Shown: positions 34,616 through 43,049 of the stretch, in pieces | Layout of the letters: every line of letters begins with the position of its first letter | Numbering within the stretch: position 1 is the stretch's first letter | Assembly: GCA_023701435.1 (NCBI GenBank) | Contig: JAMPXB010000019.1 | Location: forward strand, 1 to 64,000 | DNA: 64,000 nucleotides | Reading direction: 5' to 3' | DNA from: Bacteriovoracaceae bacterium | GTDB taxonomy: Bacteria; Bdellovibrionota; Bacteriovoracia; Bacteriovoracales; Bacteriovoracaceae | Notes under the pieces: model-generated | Seen by the model: only the letters and a program-made list of their open reading frames with translations | Database searches by the model: none | What the model was told of the DNA's origin: nothing | Position numbers and translations under genes: made by a program

Positions 34616-36079
34616 ATGTTTTATACCGAAGATTCAGCTCTCACATACGATGATGTACTAATCGTCCCCAATTATTCCGAGGTCCTTCCGACCGAGGTTA
34701 AATTAAAAACCAGATTCAGCAAAAACATCACGATGAATATTCCAATTGCTTCCAGTGCCATGGATACCGTAACGGAGTCCAGAACAGCGATTGTTATGGC
34801 CCAGGAAGGTGGTATTGGAGTGATTCATAAGAACATGACTCCGGAAGAGCAAGCCTTCGAAGTGGAGAAGGTAAAAAAATATGAATCAGGAATGATTATT
34901 GATCCGTTTACCGTTACCCCAGATCAAAAAATTTCAGATCTTTTTGAATTGATGAAGAAATATAAAATTTCTGGTTTTCCAGTCATTGATGCTGCTGGGA
35001 AGTTGGTAGGAATGATTACCAACCGCGATCTTCGTTTCGTTTCAGATCATTCGAAAAAAGTGAAAGACGTGATGACGTCTAAAAATATTGTGACGGCCCC
35101 GGAAGGGACTAGCTTTGAGAAGGCAAAAGAGATCCTTCAGAATCATCGAGTAGAAAAACTTCCAGTGGTTAATGCTTCCGGAAAATTATGCGGACTCATC
35201 ACCATTAAGGACATTGAAAAGACCATCGCTTATCCCAATTCAAATAAGGATCAGTATGGCCGGCTCAGAGTGGCCGCAGCCTGTGGGGTTTCCGAGAAGG
35301 AAATGCTCAGAGTGGAGGCCCTTATTAAGGCCCAAGTTGATGCCATCGTAGTGGACACTGCCCACGGACACTCTAAGGGCGTGATTGAGATGGTAAAAAA
35401 GATTAAGAAATTAAATGCCAATGTTGATGTGGTTGCCGGTAACGTTGCCACTGCCAAGGCCTGTGAAGACTTAATCGCTGCAGGCGTGGATGGTATCAAA
35501 GTAGGGATTGGTCCTGGATCAATCTGTACCACCAGAGTCATTGCCGGGATCGGCGTTCCTCAAATGCAGGCAATCTTTGACTGTAATAAAGTTTGCTCAA
35601 AGTTTGATATTCCTTTTATTGCAGACGGCGGAATTAAATACTCCGGAGATATTGTGAAGGCACTGGCAGGTGGTGCTTCTTGCGTGATGATTGGATCACT
35701 GTTTGCCGGAACTGATGAAGCTCCGGGTGAAATGGTTTTGTATCAAGGCCGTGCCTATAAAATGTACCGGGGCATGGGTTCCCTTGGAGCGATGGAAATG
35801 GGGTCAAAAGATCGCTACGGTCAAAGTGCCGTGGAAGAAGTTTCTAAATTAGTGCCGGAAGGGATTGAAGGACAAGTGCCTTACCGTGGCTCTCTTGCCA
35901 ACAATTTATATCATCTCATCGGCGGTGTGCGCTCGGGCATGGGATATGTGGGCGCTGAGACGATCGAGCTTCTGAAAGAGCGCGCCAAGTTTATCAAGAT
36001 CACGGCGGCCTCCCTCAAAGAGTCTCATCCTCATGATGTTATTATTACGAAAGAAGCCCCTAATTATCGTCAGGTATAA
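34616..36079 (+). CDS. guaB: Inosine-5'-monophosphate dehydrogenase
   Basis: A 487-aa IMPDH oxidising IMP to XMP with NAD+. A split TIM barrel surrounds two CBS domains (about residues 95-205, with [18 protein letters not shown]). The catalytic loop is [12 protein letters not shown] (Cys near 305) and the flap region is [11 protein letters not shown]. guaA follows three bases after its stop. The preceding hairpin at 34585-34613 suggests translational or operator control of the guanine branch. Confidence 0.97.
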   Translation: MFYTEDSALTYDDVLIVPNYSEVLPTEVKLKTRFSKNITMNIPIASSAMDTVTESRTAIVMAQEGGIGVIHKNMTPEEQAFEVEKVKKYESGMIIDPFTVTPDQKISDLFELMKKYKISGFPVIDAAGKLVGMITNRDLRFVSDHSKKVKDVMTSKNIVTAPEGTSFEKAKEILQNHRVEKLPVVNASGKLCGLITIKDIEKTIAYPNSNKDQYGRLRVAAACGVSEKEMLRVEALIKAQVDAIVVDTAHGHSKGVIEMVKKIKKLNANVDVVAGNVATAKACEDLIAAGVDGIKVGIGPGSICTTRVIAGIGVPQMQAIFDCNKVCSKFDIPFIADGGIKYSGDIVKALAGGASCVMIGSLFAGTDEAPGEMVLYQGRAYKMYRGMGSLGAMEMGSKDRYGQSAVEEVSKLVPEGIEGQVPYRGSLANNLYHLIGGVRSGMGYVGAETIELLKERAKFIKITAASLKESHPHDVIITKEAPNYRQV

Positions 36080-36082
36080 TAA

Positions 36083-37630
36083 ATGAAAAGTTCTATTTGG
36101 ATTGTTGATTTTGGTTCTCAATACACGCAGCTCATCACCAGGAAGTTTCGTGAACTTGGATTTACTTCTGAGATCATGACAGTAGAAGATGCTTTTCTTC
36201 GTCTGGAGAAAGAAGGACCAAAAGCTCTCGTGCTGTCGGGTGGTCCCCAGAGCGTATTTGAAGACACGACAGACTATAACCAGTTTTTTTCTCATCTTGA
36301 TCTTCCTGTCTTGGGAATTTGTTATGGGATGCAGATTCTGGGGCAGAATTTCGGCGGTAAAGTAGAGAAGGGTGTTCAGGGCGAGTATGGGCTGGCCAAG
36401 CTCCATACAGTTCCGGGTTTTAATGTTCCGGGATGTCCACCTGTCAGTGATGTGTGGATGAGCCATTCTGATCATGTCAGTGTGCTTCCGAAAGATTTTA
36501 AATTGATTTTTCAAAGTGAAAATGGACTTGTCGCTGGAATAAAACATGAAAAACGACCAATCCTTGGTTTGCAATTTCATCCTGAAGTTCACCATACCGT
36601 TCACGGAAAAGATATTCTCAGCTATTTCTTAAATGATGTGGCAAAACTTAAAACTGACTGGTCTTCAAAAACCATGCTGGAAACTTCCCTGGAAGAAGTG
36701 AAGGCCATTAAAGGCAAGAAAGTTCTGTGTGCCTTCTCCGGAGGAGTGGACTCTTTGGTTGCCGCCACCCTTACACAAAGAGTGATTGGTGACGATCTTT
36801 ATTGTTTCTTTGTGAATAATGGTCTTTTACGTCCGCAAGACTTGCACCACATAAAACTGTTGCAGGAACAAACATCTCTTAATATCGAAATTATCGATGC
36901 TTCCAAATTATTTATGAATGCCCTTCAGGGACAAAAAGATCCGGAACAGAAACGGAAGATCATCGGTAAGACCTTTATTGATGTCTTTGAAGAAAAAGTT
37001 CATCAGTATGAAAGCAGTCATGGAATCAAGTTTGAATACCTGCTCCAGGGAACTCTCTATCCGGACGTAATTGAATCTATTTCCCCTCATAAAAAAGGTG
37101 GAAAATCAGTTACCATCAAGTCTCACCACAATGTAGGTGGTCTGCCTGAAAGAATGCACTTGTCGCTACTTGAGCCTTTGCGTTTTCTCTTTAAAGATGA
37201 AGTTCGGGCGATGGGGAAGGAGCTGGGGTTGGAGCATGATTGGGTTTATCGCCATCCATTTCCAGGTCCGGGTGTCGGCGTGCGTGTCTTAGGCGAACTT
37301 AAGAGTGAGTCAATCTTGAAAGTTCAGGAGTCAGATCAGATTTTATTTGAGGAGCTTAAGGCCCACAAGCTTTACAACTCAACCTGGCAAGCCTTTACGG
37401 TTCTTCTTCCTGTGAAAACCGTGGGAGTTAAAGGCGATGGCAGGGCCTATGAAGAGGTGATTGCTATCCGCATGGTTAATTCTGAGGATGGTATGACGGC
37501 ATCGGTAACTGAAGTGCCCTGGTCTTTTTTAAATCGTGTTTCATCACGAATTTGTAATGAGGTGAAGGGTGTCACCAGAGTGGTTTATGACTGCACATCC
37601 AAACCACCCGGTACTATTGAATGGGAATAA
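36083..37630 (+). CDS. guaA: GMP synthase (glutamine-hydrolysing)
   Basis: A 515-aa enzyme aminating XMP to GMP. The N-terminal class I glutamine amidotransferase has GICYGMQILGQNFGG (nucleophilic Cys) and LQFHPEVHHT (His/Glu). The ATP-pyrophosphatase domain has LCAFSGGVDSLVAA. The C-terminal dimerisation domain ends in PPGTIEWE. Co-transcribed with guaB. The next gene is convergent, one base beyond the stop, with no terminator between. Confidence 0.97.
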   Translation: MKSSIWIVDFGSQYTQLITRKFRELGFTSEIMTVEDAFLRLEKEGPKALVLSGGPQSVFEDTTDYNQFFSHLDLPVLGICYGMQILGQNFGGKVEKGVQGEYGLAKLHTVPGFNVPGCPPVSDVWMSHSDHVSVLPKDFKLIFQSENGLVAGIKHEKRPILGLQFHPEVHHTVHGKDILSYFLNDVAKLKTDWSSKTMLETSLEEVKAIKGKKVLCAFSGGVDSLVAATLTQRVIGDDLYCFFVNNGLLRPQDLHHIKLLQEQTSLNIEIIDASKLFMNALQGQKDPEQKRKIIGKTFIDVFEEKVHQYESSHGIKFEYLLQGTLYPDVIESISPHKKGGKSVTIKSHHNVGGLPERMHLSLLEPLRFLFKDEVRAMGKELGLEHDWVYRHPFPGPGVGVRVLGELKSESILKVQESDQILFEELKAHKLYNSTWQAFTVLLPVKTVGVKGDGRAYEEVIAIRMVNSEDGMTASVTEVPWSFLNRVSSRICNEVKGVTRVVYDCTSKPPGTIEWE

Positions 37631-37631
37631 C

Positions 37632-38258
37632 TTAGAACAAGAGATCGGAATAGTTTCCCTCAACACAATCTTGTGAATCTTCGCCAGTGCAAAATAAGAC
37701 ATTGGTGAGATCCAGAGAATGGACATCAATGTCGACGAGAATTTCACTTTTGGTCTCAAAGGCTTCACTTTTGGTCATCACCATATTGTTGAAGGCCGAT
37801 TTGGTAAGATCATACTGAATGGTTAATTCTTTATTTTCAGAATAGTTAAGTTTCATGGTGATAATTTCTCCGCTCTTGGAGAGGGTGCGGATATCAGCGG
37901 CAGCAGCATCCAGGTCCGCTAGTTCTGCTGCAAGCGAAGGCTTATCTTCGTAGAAAAGGGCAGTCTCTTCATAGGCTTCATATCCAGCTTCCAGGCATGC
38001 TTCGCTCTGAGCGGGTATGAATAATTCTTTTGAATAAATAATGATCTTTGATGCTTCAATTTTTAATACTGTCTGAACTGCCGTTTCCGTAAAATCACAC
38101 TGACCAAACTCGGTTTCAACTTTTGAAGTAGTAATGAGCTTTTTAGTCATCCCTTGGTGCACTTCCTCGAGTACCTCTTGTTGCTGGGTCAGAAGATTTT
38201 TAAAATCATTAAGGGTAATTGAACCAACTAAAAGCGACGAAATCAGCAGGGTCTTCAT
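37632..38258 (-). CDS. Probable secreted protein of unknown function
   Basis: A 208-aa acidic protein beginning with a short hydrophobic signal-like stretch (KTLLISSLLVGSITL). Four cysteines occur (FGQCDF, EACLEA, LFCTGE, QDCVEG). No domain recognised. GGAGC lies upstream of the ATG. It is convergent with guaA and divergent from the dehydrogenase at 38389. Confidence 0.55.
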   Translation of the reverse strand: MKTLLISSLLVGSITLNDFKNLLTQQQEVLEEVHQGMTKKLITTSKVETEFGQCDFTETAVQTVLKIEASKIIIYSKELFIPAQSEACLEAGYEAYEETALFYEDKPSLAAELADLDAAAADIRTLSKSGEIITMKLNYSENKELTIQYDLTKSAFNNMVMTKSEAFETKSEILVDIDVHSLDLTNVLFCTGEDSQDCVEGNYSDLLF

Positions 38259-38388
38259 TAAAGCTCCTTCATGTTATGAGGTCTTCTTACCAAGTTGTTT
38301 TGAAGATTTATAGACCCCAAAACGACACCACTGGAACTCCTTGAAAAATCATGATATCTCTTCTCCCACTTATCAAAAGGAGTTGTGT

Positions 38389-39126
38389 ATGACTAAGGTA
38401 GCCATCGTTACAGGTGGATCAAGTGGGATTGGTCTTTCAATTGTTAAGGACTTACAAGCACAGGGCCTTAAGGCCGTGTCCTGGGACATTAAAGCTCCCT
38501 CAGAGAATGTTCCCTTTATTGAGTGTGATGTAACTTCAGAAACGAAGGTTCAGGCCGCCTTGGCGCAGACCATCGAATTATACGGTGCCCCAAGCATCTT
38601 GATTAATAATTGTGGACTGCAGTTCATGGCACCGGTGGATGAATTTCCATTAGAAAAGTGGAACCAGCTGATTGGCATTATGCTGACTGGTACTTTCCTA
38701 TGTTCTAAATTTGTAATCCCTTCCATGAAAAAAAATGGCTGGGGAAGAATCATTAACGTTTCAAGTATTCATGGCAAGGTAGCAAGTCCTTATAAAGCCG
38801 CTTATGTATCCGCTAAGCACGGAGTCTTAGGACTTAGTAAGGTAATGGCACTGGAGCTTGCGGAATATAACATTACGGTAAATTCCATTTGTCCGGGATT
38901 TGTCGATACTCCGCTTATGCGTCAGCAAATTACTAAGCAGGCAGAACTCAATCAAATGAGTGAAGCAAAAGTGGCCAGCGAGATCATGTTAAAACCTGCT
39001 TGTATCAAGAAGTTTACAACTACTGAGCAAGTGGCCGACTTGGTGAAATTTTTTGTTTCAGATTCGGCTTCAACCATTACTGGTGAAGCCTTCAATATGA
39101 GTGGTGGTTGGGGTATGGGTCATTAA
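38389..39126 (+). CDS. SDR, probable 3-hydroxybutyrate dehydrogenase
   Basis: A 245-aa classical SDR: the cofactor loop TGGSSGIG, NNCG, the catalytic Ser in INVSSIHG, and YVSAKHG (Tyr-x-x-x-Lys). SPYKAAYVSAKHGVLGL and NSICPGFVDTPL are typical of D-3-hydroxybutyrate dehydrogenases. It interconverts 3-hydroxybutyrate and acetoacetate with NAD. ATG 38389 has AAAGGAG seven bases upstream, so an earlier in-frame TTG is rejected. It faces a GntP-family permease, a pairing that fits hydroxybutyrate use. The stops overlap by four bases. Confidence 0.82.
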   Translation: MTKVAIVTGGSSGIGLSIVKDLQAQGLKAVSWDIKAPSENVPFIECDVTSETKVQAALAQTIELYGAPSILINNCGLQFMAPVDEFPLEKWNQLIGIMLTGTFLCSKFVIPSMKKNGWGRIINVSSIHGKVASPYKAAYVSAKHGVLGLSKVMALELAEYNITVNSICPGFVDTPLMRQQITKQAELNQMSEAKVASEIMLKPACIKKFTTTEQVADLVKFFVSDSASTITGEAFNMSGGWGMGH

Positions 39127-40511
39127 AATGACCCAAAAACCGAACCTAATGTAATCACAGTGATAGTGGCAACCACAGGGATGGCCACCGCGGTCATAAA
39201 GATATCGAAGTAGGAATCTCTGTGGGTTAAACCGCAAATAGTTAATAAGCTGATCACGGCACCATTGTGAGGGAGGGTATCAAATCCTCCCGAACTTAAA
39301 CTGGCCACACGGTGTAAAAGATCAGGTGAAATATTTAATTCCTGTGCTAGTTGAAGATACTTCGCCCCTAAAACTTCCAGACCAATACTCATCCCTCCCG
39401 AAGCTGAACCGGTAATACCGGCAAGAGCGTTAATGGCAATGGCCTCTGAGATAAGAGGATTTGAAGGGAAGATGCCAACGACCGAATCTTTTAATAATGC
39501 AAAGGCCGCAAGGGAAGCAATAACTGCACCATAGCCCACTTCAGAAGAAGTATTGAAAATTGGGAGCAGAGATCCCATGGTTCCCTTGTTTACCGATTCG
39601 ATCATGTCCTTATTATATTTTCTCATAAAGATCAGGATGAAAAAGACTGAAAGGGTGAGGGAGAGGATAATGGCCCAAAGTCCCTGGGTGTTTTTTAAGG
39701 AAATTCCGCCAAATTTTGGAAGACTTAAATAACCTGCTTCCCACTGAGGAATGAGAATCTGGGAAAAGGTAAAGTTAAGCAAAATAACAAGCAAGAGAGG
39801 AGTCATTGCTAACCAAAAAGCTGGCCTGTTTTCAGTGCTGGAAGCACTATTTGTTTCAGTAACCGCGACTCTTTCTTTTGCCGAGTGATAATTCATCCAT
39901 ACCAGTCCCAGGCCAAGCATGATAACACTGGCAATGATTCCCAGTCCTGGAGCTGCAAAGGCCGTTGTTCCAAAATATGGCATAGGAATGGCGTTCTGAA
40001 TGGAAGGAGTGCCTGGAAGGGCAGTCATGGTAAAGGTAAAAGACCCCAGAGCAATGGATCCTGGAATAAATTTTCTCGGTATGCCAGCCTCTGCAAAGAG
40101 CGCCAAGCTGATGGGATAAACACAGAAAGCAACGACAAAAAGAGATACTCCACCGTAGGTAAGGATCCCACAGGCAAGCACTGTTGCCAGAATAGCATGC
40201 TTAGAACCGAGTTTCTTGGAAATGGTTTCCCCAATAACTTCTGCTGATCTGGTATCGTTCATGAGCTTGCCAAAGATCGCCCCCAGCAAAAAAATAGGAA
40301 AATAATTAACGATATATTTCCCCAAAGAGCCCATGAAAATCTGGGTGTAATGGGCGAGGGATATTCCGTGATTGCCGGCTTCATAAATTTCCGGCTGAAA
40401 TAGCACTGCGGCAATAGCGCAAATGGGAGCAAGAACCAAAACATTCACACCGCGATATGCAAAATACATAAGAGCAATAAGTGAGATAACTAAACCTGAT
40501 AGTCCGATCAT
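39123..40511 (-). CDS. GntP-family permease
   Basis: A 462-aa integral membrane protein with about 12 hydrophobic segments. The GntP pattern is seen in FPIFLLGAIFGKLM, TYGGVSLFVVAFCVYP, TALPGTPSIQNAIP and the C-terminal GGFDTLPHNGAVISLL. The family transports gluconate and other hydroxy acids by proton symport. With the hydroxybutyrate dehydrogenase opposite, a short hydroxy-acid substrate is likely. A long T-rich stretch lies upstream. Confidence 0.88.
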   Translation of the reverse strand: MIGLSGLVISLIALMYFAYRGVNVLVLAPICAIAAVLFQPEIYEAGNHGISLAHYTQIFMGSLGKYIVNYFPIFLLGAIFGKLMNDTRSAEVIGETISKKLGSKHAILATVLACGILTYGGVSLFVVAFCVYPISLALFAEAGIPRKFIPGSIALGSFTFTMTALPGTPSIQNAIPMPYFGTTAFAAPGLGIIASVIMLGLGLVWMNYHSAKERVAVTETNSASSTENRPAFWLAMTPLLLVILLNFTFSQILIPQWEAGYLSLPKFGGISLKNTQGLWAIILSLTLSVFFILIFMRKYNKDMIESVNKGTMGSLLPIFNTSSEVGYGAVIASLAAFALLKDSVVGIFPSNPLISEAIAINALAGITGSASGGMSIGLEVLGAKYLQLAQELNISPDLLHRVASLSSGGFDTLPHNGAVISLLTICGLTHRDSYFDIFMTAVAIPVVATITVITLGSVFGSF

Positions 40512-40647
40512 ATAAGCCTTTTTTTTATCTAATGCAGTGATGCTACCTTTTGGAATACTTGTTGAAAAATAAATTTTGGATAAACCGCTGATAATTCATC
40601 AGATGTTTTCTTCGTCTAATAGAGTTGGCCGTGGTAAATCATCTGAC

Positions 40648-40998
40648 ATGAAAATTATCCTCCTTCTTATTCTTGCCAGTTGTACCCAGAAATATGCTGA
40701 TTACGATCTCATTCGTAAGGTTGATTTCAATAAAGAAAGTTATGAAAGACCAGTCGCTATGACTCAGATTGTTCCTGTAGGGAACGACCATCTTAAAGCT
40801 TGTTTTAATCAGTGGTTATTTTTTTCTAATGCAGAAAAAGAAAAGGAATCATCAATCCCGATGTTGATCAGAAGCCTGTGTCCTGGTCAAGAATATCTTC
40901 TTCAGTCTGAAATGCAAGAGAGCTGGTGGACGACTATTCTCTTTACCCGTTCTTGTGTGAGCGTTGAAACCAAGTGCGCTGAAGCTAGAAAGCTGTAA
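40648..40998 (+). CDS. Small lipoprotein of unknown function
   Basis: A 116-aa lipoprotein with the short signal KIILLLILASC, the lipobox Cys being residue 12. The ATG at 40648 puts this signal at the N terminus; a longer frame (40576) would bury it. The mature part contains four further cysteines and no recognised domain. The ribosome-binding site is weak. Confidence 0.5.
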   Translation: MKIILLLILASCTQKYADYDLIRKVDFNKESYERPVAMTQIVPVGNDHLKACFNQWLFFSNAEKEKESSIPMLIRSLCPGQEYLLQSEMQESWWTTILFTRSCVSVETKCAEARKL

Positions 40999-41020
40999 TT
41001 AGGATTGGCTGTTTTACGAT

Positions 41021-41707
41021 TTAAAGGAAACTCATAAAAACCCTGAAGTCCGCCACTCCCTCAAACGAGGAAGGCTTGGTGCCTGGTCTTACAATGTGGG
41101 TTACTCCCATGCCTGCTTCGCGGGCCGCCTCCAGTTCCTCAGGAACGTCTGAGAAAAAATGAATTTGCGCAGGGGAGAGTTGAGTCTCATGGGCTATTTT
41201 TTGATAGGAAGATTTCTCTCGTTTTCCTCCCACCTTGGTATCAAAGTAATACGAAATCATCGGAGTCAGATCGCCTTCAACTGAATAACCAAAAATAAGT
41301 TTCTGCGCATGCACCGACCCGGAAGAGTAGATGCCGATCTTAGAGCCTTTATCGAGAATTTTCAGGAAGAAAGGTTTTACGTCCTCATAAACGTGGCCTT
41401 TAAAGTCATTTTTCATATAGCCTACGTCCCATATAAGACCCTGGATTTCTTTCAGGCCCCCATGCTTTCTATCGGTCTTTATCCAATGGAGGAGCTTCTC
41501 AATGACTTCGTTCAAATCCAGCTCTTTTCCCTCTTCCTCCCGAACAGTCGCCTTTACACTCTCACAGGCCTTGATCACTTCTGGATGGTCCTGATGGTTA
41601 AGGACATATTCCTTTAAACACTTTTCAGCGTAAGGAAATAGGACCTGGTGGACAAAGTTTATGTCAGTTGTCGTGCCTTCAATATCGAAGAGGAAGAGTT
41701 TAATCAT
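41021..41707 (-). CDS. mtnC: Acireductone synthase (enolase-phosphatase)
   Basis: A 228-aa HAD-family enzyme: LFDIEGTTTDINFVHQVLFPYA (catalytic Asp), GIYSSGSVHAQKLIFGY, and FFSDVPEELEAAREAGM. It converts diketo-methylthiopentyl-phosphate to acireductone in methionine salvage. It starts in an ATGA overlap with mtnD. Last gene of mtnB-mtnD-mtnC. Confidence 0.95.
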   Translation of the reverse strand: MIKLFLFDIEGTTTDINFVHQVLFPYAEKCLKEYVLNHQDHPEVIKACESVKATVREEEGKELDLNEVIEKLLHWIKTDRKHGGLKEIQGLIWDVGYMKNDFKGHVYEDVKPFFLKILDKGSKIGIYSSGSVHAQKLIFGYSVEGDLTPMISYYFDTKVGGKREKSSYQKIAHETQLSPAQIHFFSDVPEELEAAREAGMGVTHIVRPGTKPSSFEGVADFRVFMSFL

Positions 41708-42231
41708 ACGTTATACTTTTGTTCTTTACCGCTGTTTGTATAATTGGCCACCCAACCTTCAGGTGTTTGAAAAATGCGAATGGCCTTAACAAAATATCGA
41801 GGGGCGAGATCAAACCAGTGGGTGTAGCCTTTAGGCACTGATATAAAATCTCCCTTCTCACAAAGAAGCTTAAAAACTTCCATTCTGTCTTCTAGATGGA
41901 AATAGAAGTATCCTTCGCCATCAACAAAAAAACGGACTTCATCTTCTTCGTGGGTATGTTCCGACAGGAATTTCATCCTTACAGCTTCAACATTGGGAGT
42001 ATCCTGATGGACATTAATGACATCCGCATTCACGTAACCATGTTTTTTCATGTAAGGAACCAGTTCATGCTCGTAGGCCTTAAGAATTGTTTCCTGAGAA
42101 TCAGTGTCTTTAAGAGGCATAGAAGCTTGCCACTGCTCAAAAATTATTCCGCGCTCATTCATGAACTGCTTAATGTCTTTAGGATCTTTGAATTCTTTTC
42201 TTACTGGATCCAAGAGTGTTAAAATCGCCAT
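41704..42231 (-). CDS. mtnD: Acireductone dioxygenase
   Basis: A 175-aa cupin. The metal-binding cluster is seen as HTHEEDEVRFFVDG, with a second histidine in YTHWFDL. It oxidises acireductone to the methionine precursor (iron form) or to off-pathway products (nickel form). The ATG at 42231 overlaps the mtnB stop as TAATG and is preferred over an upstream start nine codons earlier that lies inside mtnB. Confidence 0.94.
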   Translation of the reverse strand: MAILTLLDPVRKEFKDPKDIKQFMNERGIIFEQWQASMPLKDTDSQETILKAYEHELVPYMKKHGYVNADVINVHQDTPNVEAVRMKFLSEHTHEEDEVRFFVDGEGYFYFHLEDRMEVFKLLCEKGDFISVPKGYTHWFDLAPRYFVKAIRIFQTPEGWVANYTNSGKEQKYNV

Positions 42232-42857
42232 TAGAATCTCCTCATCATGTGATAGCATTCAAATAAAAATTCATAAGTTTCAATATGTCTTTTGGCCGTG
42301 GAAATATCCTTTCCCCAGGTATAAAGACCATGGCCTGCTATCAGGAATCCATGAACGTCATTGCTAAAGCGACCTTCCATTTTACCCAAAATTTCAGACA
42401 TAGTCTGGGAGTTGGGGACAATAGGGAGAGTTTCCCGAAGCTCATGGGTGGAATTACCTTCCAGTCCCTTGAGAATTTCATAGCCCTCAAAAACAATCTG
42501 TTTTTCTTGCAAGTGCGTCAGTGAGAGAACGGTTCCCAGCACTGAATGAGTATGAAGAACACAATTGACCTCGGGGAATTGTTCGTAAAGAGCGGTGTGA
42601 ATTTCGGTTTCCGCCGATGACTTAATACCTGGTCCTGCAAAGGGAGGTTGTACCTCGCCCCGGGTATTGATCAGGATCAAATCCTCCAGGGAAAATCGAC
42701 TTTTATCGACTCCAGAGCGTGAAATGATATATTCATTTTTATTTTCAGATCGCACGGAATAATTAGTGGATGTGGCCGGGGACCAGCCTTTTTTATTGAA
42801 AAATTGGATCGACTCCAGCAGGTCCTCTGCAAGTTTTTTATTATGACCGGTAAACAT
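42231..42857 (-). CDS. mtnB: Methylthioribulose-1-phosphate dehydratase
   Basis: A 208-aa class II aldolase-fold protein: GWSPATSTNYSVR, GPGIKSSAETEIH (catalytic Glu), VLHTHSVLGTVLS (zinc histidines) and AGHGLYTWG. It dehydrates 5-methylthioribulose-1-phosphate. First gene of the mtnBDC operon. The first enzymes of the pathway (MTA nucleosidase/phosphorylase, mtnK or mtnA) and the final transaminase are not in this window. AAGGAG lies in the loop of a small imperfect hairpin just upstream. Confidence 0.93.
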   Translation of the reverse strand: MFTGHNKKLAEDLLESIQFFNKKGWSPATSTNYSVRSENKNEYIISRSGVDKSRFSLEDLILINTRGEVQPPFAGPGIKSSAETEIHTALYEQFPEVNCVLHTHSVLGTVLSLTHLQEKQIVFEGYEILKGLEGNSTHELRETLPIVPNSQTMSEILGKMEGRFSNDVHGFLIAGHGLYTWGKDISTAKRHIETYEFLFECYHMMRRF

Positions 42858-43049
42858 GGAAAAAGAGCTCCTTACTTAGAGCTTTTCCTATCGCGAACAC
42901 CTCAATATTACAAGACTTGGTTAGTTGCGTTAATTTGACAGTTTTTTGACTCGTAAATTACTGTTTAGATGCATAGCCGCTTTTGTCATTTGCTGTGAAA
43001 AATGATTATCTAGTAGAGTCATACACACACATTTTTTCGAGGACACATA

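Noticed and set aside
42858-43049. SAM riboswitch upstream of mtnB
   Set aside because: Only a short imperfect hairpin is seen; the conserved multi-helix core of known SAM riboswitches is not apparent.
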